Position numbers and translations under genes: made by a program
The notes under the pieces: generated by a model
Database searches by the model: none
What the model was told of the DNA's origin: nothing
Seen by the model: the letters and a program-made list of their open reading frames with translations, nothing else
In this document: positions 16,657-25,176 of the stretch, in pieces
Numbering within the stretch: position 1 is the first letter of the stretch
Layout: the number at the start of each line of letters is the position of its first letter
Source: Sedimentisphaerales bacterium
GTDB lineage: Bacteria > Planctomycetota > Phycisphaerae > Sedimentisphaerales > SM23-30
Direction: 5' to 3'
DNA: 53,413 bases
NCBI GenBank assembly: GCA_016928435.1
Contig: JAFGKT010000050.1
Span: forward strand, 1 to 53,413

Positions 16657-17964
16657 TTAGATTTTGCTGAGTACCATGGCGGCGGTTTGACCGCCGTAGG
16701 TGTAGCATGATGTCATCACGTTGTTCAGTTCAGTTTCGGTAGTCTGATTGATGATGTTCAAGTCGGCCGCGGGCTGATCGCAGTTTAGGTTAGCTGGGAT
16801 TTTGTTGTGTTTCATCAACAGAGCCGCGGTTACCAAGTCGATCGCCGCGGCGCCGGCGCCGCAATTTCCCACTCGACTCTTGACAGCGAATATGGGCAGC
16901 TTGGACGCGGCTGCGCCAAAGGCGGTTTTGATCCCGTTAACTTCGCCCAGATCGTGACTAGGTACGGAAGCGCCGTGCGGGATTAACATATCGATTTTAT
17001 CGGGATCGAGTTTTGACTCAGCCAGGGCTTTGGTGATGGCTAAAGCGATACCTTTGCCTTGACTGCTGGGCGCGACATAATCAGGGCCGCACTCAAAAGA
17101 AGCGCCATAGCCGGTAATCTCGGCGTATATAGGAGCGCCGCGTTTTTGGGCGTGCTGCAATTCTTCGAGTACGACGATTCCCGCGCCTTCGCCCACGACG
17201 GTGCCGTCGGCTTGGCTGTCGAAAGGCCGGCATGCCTTTTCGGGAGTGTCGTTATATTTTGTGCTTACTCTTTTTAGCAGGCATTGCCGCAGCAAGGCCA
17301 TGGGGTTGACTTTGCATTCAGCACCACCGGCGACAATAACATCAGCTTTGTCGTTAGAGATCAGACGAAATGCTTCGCCGACAGCGAGTAGGCCTGAGGC
17401 TTCGGCACAGGTGACCGCGTTGCTGGGCCCTTGCAGATCGTGAATGATGCTGACGTGACAGGAAAGCATATTGGGCAGATATTTGAGCAGCCACAATGGT
17501 GTGAGGGTGGCCATGCCTTCCCGGCCCCATTTGCCGTAGCTAAAGGTGTCGTTTTCGGTGCCATTTTGGATGGCGGCTGCCAACTCAGGAATATCGCAGC
17601 AGATCAGGCCGGCGCCGATATTGACTCCGCTTCGGGTGGGTTCGATGTCGGCGGGTTCTTCAGGAGCTGTGCCTTTGGTTTTGAGTTGGGCGTCGCGGAC
17701 CGCGTCGTCGGCGGCAACCACGGCCAGCTCGATATCACGCGACATTAATTTGGTGGCTTTGCGATGGGCTTTCGGGACGAGTTTGGCCATGCGCAAGGCA
17801 GGGGACTCGCCGGCCACTTGACTGGTGAAGTTGACGGGATCGAAAGCGCCAATGCGTTTGATCCCGGAATTGTTTTCCCACAGGGCTTTGAGATAATCCT
17901 GTGAACTTTCCCCCAGGGCGCTAACCAATCCAATGCCAGTGATGACGACTCGACGTTTGGGCAT
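16657..17964 (-). CDS. Ketosynthase-like protein with altered active site (chain-length-factor-like)
   Basis: A 435-residue thiolase-fold protein starting MPKRRVVITGIGLVSALG. It keeps a Cys at the nucleophile position (NAVTCAEASG, about C186) and the first His (IPHGASVPSHD, about H330). The second catalytic His position is Asn (VKSRVGNCGAG, about N367), and the HGTGT motif has become HGASV. The loss of one essential residue suggests a partner or chain-length-factor-like role to the intact KS encoded next door, rather than an independent condensing enzyme. The start at 17964 follows GGAG by 10 nt; a TTG at 17991 overlapping the previous stop is less likely. Confidence 0.78.
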   Translation of the reverse strand: MPKRRVVITGIGLVSALGESSQDYLKALWENNSGIKRIGAFDPVNFTSQVAGESPALRMAKLVPKAHRKATKLMSRDIELAVVAADDAVRDAQLKTKGTAPEEPADIEPTRSGVNIGAGLICCDIPELAAAIQNGTENDTFSYGKWGREGMATLTPLWLLKYLPNMLSCHVSIIHDLQGPSNAVTCAEASGLLAVGEAFRLISNDKADVIVAGGAECKVNPMALLRQCLLKRVSTKYNDTPEKACRPFDSQADGTVVGEGAGIVVLEELQHAQKRGAPIYAEITGYGASFECGPDYVAPSSQGKGIALAITKALAESKLDPDKIDMLIPHGASVPSHDLGEVNGIKTAFGAAASKLPIFAVKSRVGNCGAGAAAIDLVTAALLMKHNKIPANLNCDQPAADLNIINQTTETELNNVMTSCYTYGGQTAAMVLSKI

Positions 17965-17987
17965 AGATGAGCTACTCCGCAAGTAAT

Positions 17988-18473
17988 TCAAGAAGAAGCG
18001 CCTGCTTCATTAGGCTTATAGAATTTCAATAGGTTCATGAAGTTATCGTTGAAGACGAAGTTTTCTTCAGGGAACTCCAGACCGGCCATGTTTTTGTCCA
18101 CATGGCTGAACATCATACTGATTTCCGCGACCAGATCGCCGTTGCAGGTGATGGTACCCTCGATGGTAGCTGCTTCGGGCGCGAGGCTGTCGATTGTGGC
18201 TTCCAGTCGCAGTTGATCGCCGGGCAGTCCGAGTTTGTGGAAAACAGCCTTGGAGACTTTGGCGAGGATGACTTTTTCTTGGAAGTCGCGTGCCTCGCCG
18301 ACCAGTATGCCGCCGGTCTGGGCCATGGCTTCGATCATCAGCGGCGCGGGCATTACCGGATAACCGGGAAAATGATCGTGCAGATGTTCTTCAGCGAGGC
18401 TGATATTCTTTATCGCCACAGCTCGTTTGCCTGACTCGAACTCCACGAATTTGTCAATCCATATCCAACGCAT
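17988..18473 (-). CDS. 3-hydroxyacyl-ACP dehydratase (FabZ-like) 1
   Basis: A 161-residue hot-dog-fold dehydratase that would convert 3-hydroxyacyl-ACP to trans-2-enoyl-ACP. The catalytic pair is visible in HDHFPGYPVMPAPLMIEAMAQ (His about residue 34, Glu about 48). It is slightly longer than typical FabZ, with a C-terminal tail of about 20 residues. It is co-directional with the ACP upstream and the ketosynthases downstream. Confidence 0.85.
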   Translation of the reverse strand: MRWIWIDKFVEFESGKRAVAIKNISLAEEHLHDHFPGYPVMPAPLMIEAMAQTGGILVGEARDFQEKVILAKVSKAVFHKLGLPGDQLRLEATIDSLAPEAATIEGTITCNGDLVAEISMMFSHVDKNMAGLEFPEENFVFNDNFMNLLKFYKPNEAGASS

Positions 18474-18578
18474 AAAAGATTTCTCTGATCGATTACCGGG
18501 TTATAGCCTTGCTTCGCTGTTCGGAATTTCACAGCGAGATTGTAGGGCCATCTATCTTCGAACGCAACGGTGGCAAGA

Positions 18579-18968
18579 CTAGTTGATCTTGCCTTCGATG
18601 TACTTAACGATAGATTCGACACAGAACAGGTCGGTGATTTTATTGATGTCTGGATCGGACGCGAAGTCACCGAAATCCACATGGGGCATTTGGCTTTTTA
18701 GGGCCTCTAAGCCGGCGGGGGTTAATTTACCGTCGGCGACATATTCGGCATTGCCCAACACGTTTTCCGCAGGGAACAGTTCTTCACGAGGAATCTTAAT
18801 GCTAAAGGACTTTTCAAGACGGAATACGATGTCGAGAAAATCAATACTCTCGGCACCAAGATCGCCCATGAGGGTGGCTTCAGGGGTGACTTCATCGTCA
18901 TCAACACCCAATGCATCAACCAAAGTTTCTTGGACCTTTTCGAATACGTCTTCACGGCTCATCGACAT
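18579..18968 (-). CDS. Acyl carrier protein, elongated
   Basis: A 129-residue carrier protein. The phosphopantetheine attachment site is in LGAESIDFLDIVF (Ser about residue 40). The first 60 residues follow the normal ACP fold. About 40 extra residues (VADGKLTPAGLEALKSQMPH and on) lie between helix III and the final helix (VESIVKYIEGKIN), making it half again longer than housekeeping ACPs, including the 85-residue AcpP encoded at 27107. AGGAGG nine nt before the ATG gives it the best ribosome site of its operon, in keeping with high ACP demand. It presumably serves the neighbouring KS and dehydratase enzymes. Confidence 0.85.
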   Translation of the reverse strand: MSMSREDVFEKVQETLVDALGVDDDEVTPEATLMGDLGAESIDFLDIVFRLEKSFSIKIPREELFPAENVLGNAEYVADGKLTPAGLEALKSQMPHVDFGDFASDPDINKITDLFCVESIVKYIEGKIN

Positions 18969-19076
18969 AGTTACGTACCTCCTGACGGCTACGCTTTGCT
19001 TTAATCTTATTGTTATACTTACTTTTTTCTAACCATGGCAACCTGGCGTTGCCTATTACTACTTCTCAATATTAAT

Positions 19077-19547
19077 TTAGCAGGCGCCGACCAATTTAGC
19101 GCGTTGCTTCATGTTCTTTATTAGAGTTTGATCCAGCGACGCCAGTTTGGGCTGTTCGTCGGCGAGATTGAAGTGGCGTAGTTTGATACGCGCCTCAACC
19201 ATTGGTTTGCCATCAACGGCGGCCGAAGCGAGGAACGAACTGCTTTCGGGCTCGATGGATTTAGCTTGGACATCGATTTTCAGCAGATTGCCTGGCTTGA
19301 CGAAGCTTTTGTATTTTACGTTACGTGCCTCTTGCAGCACGATCATGCTTTTATCAAAACCATTGGTGACTCTCACCAGCATAGCGGCGGTCTGCACCAA
19401 TGCTTCGATCATCATAACACCGGGTAATACGGGGAATTCCGGGAAGTGGTCGGCCAGATACTCTTCCGCCAAGGAAAGGGCTTTTACCGCGGAGATTTTT
19501 TCTCCCGGCACTATCTCAGTTACTTTATCTAGCAGAATAAACTTCAC
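19077..19547 (-). CDS. 3-hydroxyacyl-ACP dehydratase (FabZ-like) 2
   Basis: A 156-residue hot-dog dehydratase and first gene of the minus-strand lipid operon. Catalytic His and Glu are present in ADHFPEFPVLPGVMMIEALVQ (about residues 33 and 47). It differs enough from the dehydratase at 17988-18473 to suggest a different substrate, or a heterodimer with it as in some aryl polyene and FabA/FabZ-like pairs (inference). About 100 nt separate it from the ACP gene. Confidence 0.85.
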   Translation of the reverse strand: MKFILLDKVTEIVPGEKISAVKALSLAEEYLADHFPEFPVLPGVMMIEALVQTAAMLVRVTNGFDKSMIVLQEARNVKYKSFVKPGNLLKIDVQAKSIEPESSSFLASAAVDGKPMVEARIKLRHFNLADEQPKLASLDQTLIKNMKQRAKLVGAC

Positions 19548-19761
19548 GATAACTTTCTTTGCTTCAAGAACTCAATTTGTCAGTAAAAACCGCACCGGAT
19601 GGTGCCAAGGCATACCAGAACCCCATATTCTAGTGACAGATGCGCAGTTTTCCAGTGTTTTTTTCTCGGATAAACAAAGGGAATGTTGAGCCGTGTGCTA
19701 TTTTTTGGTTGTGGCTAGTGCTTGGCACTATCTTGGGCGATCTGAGGCGGTGCTGAAGGCC

Positions 19762-20880
19762 TTATTGAAACTTTTTGGCCAAATTGCAGAGACGTTCTAT
19801 TCCCTTAAGAATATTTTCGTTGCTGGTTGCATAACTAATGCGAAAGTGGGTGTCTTTCTGTGAGAATACTTCACCTGGTATGACCAGCACATTGTTCTGG
19901 ATGGCTTGAGTAACAAATTCGGTGGCGCTTCCGCCGGGCGCGGGTACGAAGGCGTAAAACGCGCCGCCAGGCTTCACCAAGCCAAAATCTTCCTTCAAGC
20001 CGTCGTATATCATGTCTCGCTTTTCCCGATACGCATTGATGTGCTGGGAAATGTCGAGGTCCAGGTTCGCCAGGATGGCCCTTTGAAAGGGATGAGGAGC
20101 GCAGACAAAGGTGTATTGCTGAACGGTTGCCATCTGATTAAAAAGATCGGTGTGTTTTTCGGGCACGGCAATATAGCCTATGCGCCAGCCAGGTACTCCA
20201 TAGGCTTTGGAGAAAGCCCGCATAACAATAGTATTGTCATAGAATTGGGCGATGCTGGGAGCGGACTGATCGTAACTGAAATCGCGATAGATTTCATCGG
20301 AAAAGACCAAGATATCGTGTTTTTGGGCGATTTCGGCTACGGCTTTGAGCTGCTGAGCGGAATAAACCGTTCCCGAAGGGTTAGCCGGGGAGTTCAGCAA
20401 GAGCAATTTGGTCTTGGGGGTTATTTTCTCGGCGATTTTCTCAGCAGACAACTGGAAATCAGGATAGGTATCGAGATAGACGCATTTGCCATTGAGCATA
20501 TTGACCAAATGTCGATAGCTGACAAAATAAGGATCGGGAATCAGCACTTCGTCGCCGGGGTTGACAGTTGCCATGAGTCCCAGCAGCAGGGCGCCGCTCA
20601 ATCCGCCGCTAACGAGTATCGAAGGATTGTTCCAGTTGTATTCCTGGTTAATTTGTTCAGCCAGGGCTGCGCGAAGTTCCGGGATGCCGGCAGTGAGAGT
20701 ATAACCGTTATAATCTTGGCTAACGGCCTCGACCGCGGCTTTTTTGAGCGGTTCAGGTGCGGGGAAATCCGGAGCGCCAATGCTGAAGTTCACCGGATCG
20801 GTCATTGTCTCAGCCATTTGCCAGATGCGGCGAATACCTGAAGCATCGACGCAACGCGTTCGATCAGCGATATAATCCAT
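19762..20880 (-). CDS. Class I/II PLP-dependent aminotransferase
   Basis: A 372-residue fold-type I aminotransferase of the aspartate/aromatic group. Visible motifs are FSIGAPDFPAPEPLKKA (about residues 32-48), LLNSPANPSGTVYS (about 166-179), FSDEIYRDF, and the PLP-lysine motif RAFSKAYGVPGWRIGY (about 219-234), with the substrate-carboxylate Arg in FRISYATS near the C terminus. AGGAG lies 10 nt upstream of the start. It is upstream of, but separated by about 214 nt from, the lipid operon. The amino-acid substrate cannot be assigned from sequence. Confidence 0.88.
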   Translation of the reverse strand: MDYIADRTRCVDASGIRRIWQMAETMTDPVNFSIGAPDFPAPEPLKKAAVEAVSQDYNGYTLTAGIPELRAALAEQINQEYNWNNPSILVSGGLSGALLLGLMATVNPGDEVLIPDPYFVSYRHLVNMLNGKCVYLDTYPDFQLSAEKIAEKITPKTKLLLLNSPANPSGTVYSAQQLKAVAEIAQKHDILVFSDEIYRDFSYDQSAPSIAQFYDNTIVMRAFSKAYGVPGWRIGYIAVPEKHTDLFNQMATVQQYTFVCAPHPFQRAILANLDLDISQHINAYREKRDMIYDGLKEDFGLVKPGGAFYAFVPAPGGSATEFVTQAIQNNVLVIPGEVFSQKDTHFRISYATSNENILKGIERLCNLAKKFQ

Positions 20881-20910
20881 GGTTGATAGGCTCCTGACTT
20901 GGTGGAATTG

Positions 20911-20954
20911 AAAAACATTGCCGCTGTCAGTAATTAAACTGGCAACGGCAATGT
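20911..20954 (-). terminator. Terminator after the small basic protein gene
   Basis: A 9-bp stem (20946-20954 with 20915-20923) with further pairing inside, followed on the minus strand by five T. It lies between the small basic protein gene and the aminotransferase gene. Confidence 0.75.
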
Positions 20955-21014
20955 GGCTTGGACAATAAACGTTGACTTACTGCGAAGATGGCAGTTTGCC
21001 TCTAAGCAGCATCA

Positions 21015-21218
21015 TTAATCAGTTTCTTTACCCGGCTTTTGGGATTTCTTGCCTACGCCCGCTTTTCGGTGAGATACTTTGGGCAAACCGAATACGGAAT
21101 CCTTGCCTTCTTCCCACTTATCTTCGTCGGCGAGTGCCAGCAGCCGCTCTTCGCGGGTGAGTACATTGCGGTGACGTGACAGCGAATCAGCGCTTTTTAG
21201 AGAACGATCAATAGACAT
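21015..21218 (-). CDS. Small basic protein (TIGR04137-like)
   Basis: A 67-residue, Lys/Arg-rich protein. The pattern MSIDRSLKSADSLSRHRNVL, then TREERL...WEEGKDSVFGLPKVSHRK and a basic tail, matches the small basic protein family found across Planctomycetes, Verrucomicrobia and Chlamydiae. I recall the family as possibly ribosome- or rRNA-associated, but no function is established. AAGGAG precedes the ATG by 9 nt. It has its own terminator. Confidence 0.85.
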   Translation of the reverse strand: MSIDRSLKSADSLSRHRNVLTREERLLALADEDKWEEGKDSVFGLPKVSHRKAGVGKKSQKPGKETD

Positions 21219-21290
21219 CAGACTTTACTCCTTGACTTTCTTTTCCAGCCCGAAGCGGGCGACAATTCCTTTATTGTTTTTATTATCTCA

Positions 21291-22154
21291 TTAACGGTCG
21301 ATAGTTTCAATAGCGGCTATATTCGCGGGGTACGCCGACTGAAAAGTATTGGCACTTATCACTGGTGCGCCGGCTGGTCGTGATTCATTATAGGTTGCGC
21401 CTACGCGAATCACGTTTTGCCTGAGGTTTACCATGCCTGGGGCTTGGGAACTCTCAAACGTCTGCGACGAATGTAACACATAGGTGTTATTGAAGTAGCC
21501 GATTTCGGTCATTATACCACTGTTGGCGAAATGCTGCTGTAACGGTCGCAACATATTTCCTTCCGCCAGCGAGCATATTATGAGGCATTGGCCTGTGCGG
21601 GCCGCGGCAGCGTTGCTCGACTGAGCCGGTGCGGTGTTCTGAGTCGTCACCGACTGCGCTGTTGGTATAGGCCTTGGCTGTGCGGTTGCCGGTTGCGAGC
21701 CGCCTTGGGCCGAGGGCGTAACCAAATTGGTGTTGGCCGGTGACTCGACGATCTGCTGCATGTCTGTGCCGGGCGGAGCGTCGATATAGTTGGGAGTCGC
21801 AGAGTTACGGCCCAACTGAAAGGCCACCAACAGCAAAAATACCAAAGCCAACGCTGCCAGAGCCAAAACCCGGTAAGAAACCGAAAACGTAAGTCCTGAA
21901 AACATAGGGGTTTCAGTTTCATGTTCCGGCATAACCGCCGTCGGAATCGCGGCATCAACATTGACCTGTTGGGGCTGTTCGGACAAGGCGTCTTCGTCGG
22001 TCAGTTCCGACTGTTCTGGTTTTTCCACTGTTTGAGCGGCTTTTTTGCTCTTTTGGTAAAACCATTTGGGAGTCTGCAGGCTCCCTTTGCGCGGTGATGA
22101 GCTATTCTTCGATACTAACTCAAATAACGCCGGTTTGTATTTTTTTGCAGCCAT
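21291..22154 (-). CDS. Membrane-anchored protein of unknown function
   Basis: A 287-residue protein starting MAAKKYKPALFELVSK, a motif I associate with planctomycete conserved hypotheticals. It has a cytoplasmic charged N-terminal region (about 1-95), a single membrane segment (about 96-117), a Pro/Gln/Thr-rich linker (about 125-190), and a folded C-terminal domain (GQCLIICSLAEGNMLRPLQQHFANSGI and on) that could be a SPOR-like or similar small alpha/beta domain. A longer frame to 22337 lacks a ribosome site and would add an implausible N terminus. It is divergent from rpmF. Function unknown. Confidence 0.65.
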   Translation of the reverse strand: MAAKKYKPALFELVSKNSSSPRKGSLQTPKWFYQKSKKAAQTVEKPEQSELTDEDALSEQPQQVNVDAAIPTAVMPEHETETPMFSGLTFSVSYRVLALAALALVFLLLVAFQLGRNSATPNYIDAPPGTDMQQIVESPANTNLVTPSAQGGSQPATAQPRPIPTAQSVTTQNTAPAQSSNAAAARTGQCLIICSLAEGNMLRPLQQHFANSGIMTEIGYFNNTYVLHSSQTFESSQAPGMVNLRQNVIRVGATYNESRPAGAPVISANTFQSAYPANIAAIETIDR

Positions 22155-22301
22155 AATAGTCACCCAAAAGGCTCTATTGCCGGCAGATAAACAGTCTGCG
22201 ACGGACAATAGAACTCCTATAGATAGCAGATATCGGGGGCCAATGCAATGTGATTTCATCGGCGAGATGATTTTTTCGTGGATATGGCAGATAGTTTTCG
22301 C

Positions 22302-22330
22302 TTGACAGCCGGGCGTATCTCCAATAAATT
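22302..22330 (+). promoter_or_regulatory. Probable promoter of the rpmF-fab operon
   Basis: TTGACA (22302-22307), a 17-bp spacer and TAAATT (22325-22330) lie about 98 nt upstream of the rpmF start. The -10 box is weak but the spacing is ideal. Confidence 0.5.
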
Positions 22331-22427
22331 TCTTCATTTACACCTATGGGGGGTTAAAGGTTAGGGGGATGAATTAGACGTTGGAATGTTTGATGTTAGT
22401 GTTTTTTGTATAGAGAGTTAGAATAAG

Positions 22428-22607
22428 ATGTTACCAGTAAAGAAAATATCAAAGAATCGTACTCGTACGCGGCGCAGCCACCATGCTTTGAAGGGCGTGA
22501 ACTATTCCGTATGCAAGCAATGCGGCAACTCCAAACTCCCGCATTGTGCTTGTGACAAATGCGGTTATGTGAACTCAACGCTCACTCTTGACCTTAATAA
22601 GGAATAG
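22428..22607 (+). CDS. rpmF: 50S ribosomal protein L32
   Basis: A short gene of 59 residues starting MLPVKKISKNRTRTRRSHHA. The L32 zinc-ribbon is clear: CKQCGNSKLPH followed by CDKCGYV, two CxxC pairs that bind zinc. L32 belongs to the large subunit near the peptidyl transferase exit region. Its position just upstream of plsX and the fab genes is the widespread rpmF-plsX-fab arrangement, which supports the call. Confidence 0.93.
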   Translation: MLPVKKISKNRTRTRRSHHALKGVNYSVCKQCGNSKLPHCACDKCGYVNSTLTLDLNKE

Positions 22608-22842
22608 AGAGCTTGGTTTACTACTGGAGTTGCTAGCCAATGCTGGGTAAACAACCAGGCATTACTTGAGAGTTGATCTAATATTAGAGCTTTCTTGTGA
22701 TGACATGTGTTGGAGATCGGGCTGATTTGCGGTCACCGGTATTGGCAATAGTATTTTAATGCGGCGTTGTGGTCGGTCTGAAGCGTTTGGCCGGACCGAT
22801 GCGTTGAGTTACCAAAAAATGGTTATCTGAGGACTAGAGTCA

Positions 22843-23847
22843 ATGCGCATAGCTATCGACGCGATGGGGGGCGATAAAGCACCGGCTGAGGTGGTAGCTG
22901 GTGCGCTGGCGGCAGTGGATTTAATCGACGACAACGAATTGGTATTGATAGGCAATGAGGATGCGGTTCGACCGTATCTTGAGGAGGCAAGCGGTTGGGA
23001 AAAGAAGCTGACTTTGGTTCATGCTCCGGAATCTGTGGACATGGACGAAGCTCCCGTTGAAGCCTTGCGCAAGAAGCGTAAAAGTTCGATCGCGGTTATG
23101 GCCAAGATGGCTGCGGCCGGCGAAGTAGATGTGATTATGAGTGCCGGCAACACCGGTGCTTGTGTGGCCGCGGCGCAGTTACGTATGCGATTGCTGCCGG
23201 GGGTTATCAGGCCGGGGATTGTGGTGGTTTTTCCGACTTTTGCTGGGCCTGTCACTATGTGCGATGTGGGGGCTAACGTTGCCGCCAAACCCAGCCATTT
23301 GTATCAATATGCTATTATGGCCAGCGTATATGCCCGTCAGGTTGTGGGTATAGCTGAACCGACGGTTGGGTTGATAAGCGTCGGAGAGGAAAACGCCAAA
23401 GGCAACGAACTGATAAAGAAGACCAATCAGTTATTGAGAGACGATCCGAATTTGAAATTTGTGGGCAATGTTGAAGGACGGGATTTTATCAAGAGGCCCG
23501 CGGATGTGATTGTTTGTGATGGGTTTGTGGGTAATGTTATATTGAAACTTACCGAGGGTCTTGCTGAAGGTTTGTTCAAAGCGATTGGTCGGGAAATTGG
23601 CCGGCTTAAACCGGAGTTGATTCCGCATTTTGAACCCGTAATTAAAAGTCTATATGCTACCCACGATTACAGCGAGTACGGCGGCGCGCCTTTGCTGGGA
23701 GTGGACGGCAACTGTATTATATGTCATGGCAGCAGTAATGCCCGCACGATAAAGAACGCTATTTTGGTAGCATGTAAAATGGTTCGTAGCGGTGTCAATG
23801 CTCAGATTGCACAGGAAATTGGCAATATGAGTGTGACCGAGGAGTGA
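22843..23847 (+). CDS. plsX: Phosphate acyltransferase PlsX
   Basis: A 334-residue peripheral membrane enzyme that makes acyl-phosphate from acyl-ACP for phospholipid synthesis. The N terminus RIAIDAMGGDKAP is diagnostic, as are DVIMSAGNTGACVAAA, NVEGRDFIKRPADVIVCDGFVGN and SEYGGAPLLGVDG. The length is standard. It lies second in the rpmF-fab operon; 235 nt separate it from rpmF, so an internal promoter is possible. Confidence 0.95.
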   Translation: MRIAIDAMGGDKAPAEVVAGALAAVDLIDDNELVLIGNEDAVRPYLEEASGWEKKLTLVHAPESVDMDEAPVEALRKKRKSSIAVMAKMAAAGEVDVIMSAGNTGACVAAAQLRMRLLPGVIRPGIVVVFPTFAGPVTMCDVGANVAAKPSHLYQYAIMASVYARQVVGIAEPTVGLISVGEENAKGNELIKKTNQLLRDDPNLKFVGNVEGRDFIKRPADVIVCDGFVGNVILKLTEGLAEGLFKAIGREIGRLKPELIPHFEPVIKSLYATHDYSEYGGAPLLGVDGNCIICHGSSNARTIKNAILVACKMVRSGVNAQIAQEIGNMSVTEE

Positions 23848-24054
23848 CTCTAGTAACGATCATGTTAGGGGGCTAGAATTCTCGGGGGTGAATATGTCGG
23901 CCGGCTACAAGTCATGGCTTTGTCCCGAAATGTGTAAAATTTGAGATTATTTGGTCATTAAAGTGTTTTTGTTTGCGGGAGTCGGCTATGCGTTTTTGTG
24001 GCGTGTGGACCTTTTGCCGTGACGAAAAGTATCTAGTTGCTTTGGATGGTATCG

Positions 24055-25074
24055 ATGACAGAGAATGATAGCGGTCAGATGTTCCAGGGAGTCAAACGCG
24101 CGGTTGTTGCAGGCACAGGCAGTGCGGTGCCTGCCAAGATACTGAACAATGCCGACCTTGAAAAGATGGTTGATACTTCTGATGAGTGGATAGTTACTCG
24201 CACCGGCATAAAAGAACGGCGTATCATTAGTGAGGGCGAAAGCACAGCTTCCCTAGCGATTGAGGCCGCTGAGAAGGCCCTAAAGGATGCCAAAGTCTCT
24301 GCGAAGGAAGTGGATTTAATTATCTGTTCCACTATCACTCCGGAGATGGTGTTCCCGGCGACCGCCTGTTTTGTTCAAGACGGCATAGGTGCGGCCCATT
24401 GTTGCGCGTTCGATTTGGCGGCTGCCTGCAGCGGGTTCACTTACGCGGTGGCCTCGGCGGCTTCGTTTATCGCCGCGGGCCAACACAAGACCGCTTTGAT
24501 AGTCGGGGCTGAGACTCTATCGACTATTACGAACTACGAGGATCGCGGCAGTTGTATTCTATTTGGTGACGGCGCCGGCGCGATGGTATTGAAGGCCGGT
24601 GATGACCAAGAGCGTGGGGTATTGTACAGTAGTTTGCATGCTGACGGGGGAGGTTGGCAGACATTGAGTTGTCAGGCCTATGGCAGTCGAAATCCCGTAT
24701 CCCGTCCGTTGGCGAACCCCGATTCTGTTTATATGGAAATTAACGGTCGGGAGACTTATCAATTGGCGGTGCGGCGAATTGTGGATCTGGTCAATGAGAG
24801 TTGCAGGGTTTGTGGTTTGAGCATCGACGATATTGCCATGATAGTGCCCCATCAGATGAACGCGCGAATAATTGAGTCGGTTGTCAAGCGTTTGAGAATA
24901 CCCGATGAAAAAATGTATGTGAACATTGACAAATACGGCAATACGTCCTCGGCTTCGATAGCGATAGCTTTGGATGAGGCTTTGCATAATGGTCATCTCA
25001 AAAAAGGTGATTTGGTGGCGCTGGTGGCTTTTGGCGCAGGTTTGACTTGGGCGTTAAACCTAATACGTCTCTAA
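24055..25074 (+). CDS. fabH: Beta-ketoacyl-ACP synthase III
   Basis: A 339-residue initiating condensing enzyme, joining acetyl-CoA to malonyl-ACP. The Cys-His-Asn triad is intact: Cys in LAAACSGFTYA (about C125), His in IVPHQMNARI, Asn in YGNTSSASI. DTSDEWIVTRTGIKERRI is the typical N-terminal block. The exact start is uncertain: ATG at 24055 is chosen, but in-frame TTG (24037) and ATG (24046) precede it and none has a strong Shine-Dalgarno. Confidence 0.93.
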   Translation: MTENDSGQMFQGVKRAVVAGTGSAVPAKILNNADLEKMVDTSDEWIVTRTGIKERRIISEGESTASLAIEAAEKALKDAKVSAKEVDLIICSTITPEMVFPATACFVQDGIGAAHCCAFDLAAACSGFTYAVASAASFIAAGQHKTALIVGAETLSTITNYEDRGSCILFGDGAGAMVLKAGDDQERGVLYSSLHADGGGWQTLSCQAYGSRNPVSRPLANPDSVYMEINGRETYQLAVRRIVDLVNESCRVCGLSIDDIAMIVPHQMNARIIESVVKRLRIPDEKMYVNIDKYGNTSSASIAIALDEALHNGHLKKGDLVALVAFGAGLTWALNLIRL

Positions 25075-25176
25075 GGACTGTGCGTTTTCCAATCATCAAA
25101 AACCTAAATTGATAATAAAACGTCACTATCGATATCGCGGTTTGGATAGTGCTGACAATGATATAAGGATGCCGCT

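Noticed and set aside
22396..22578. 60-codon minus-strand frame
   Set aside because: Antisense to rpmF, whose zinc-ribbon translation is clear.
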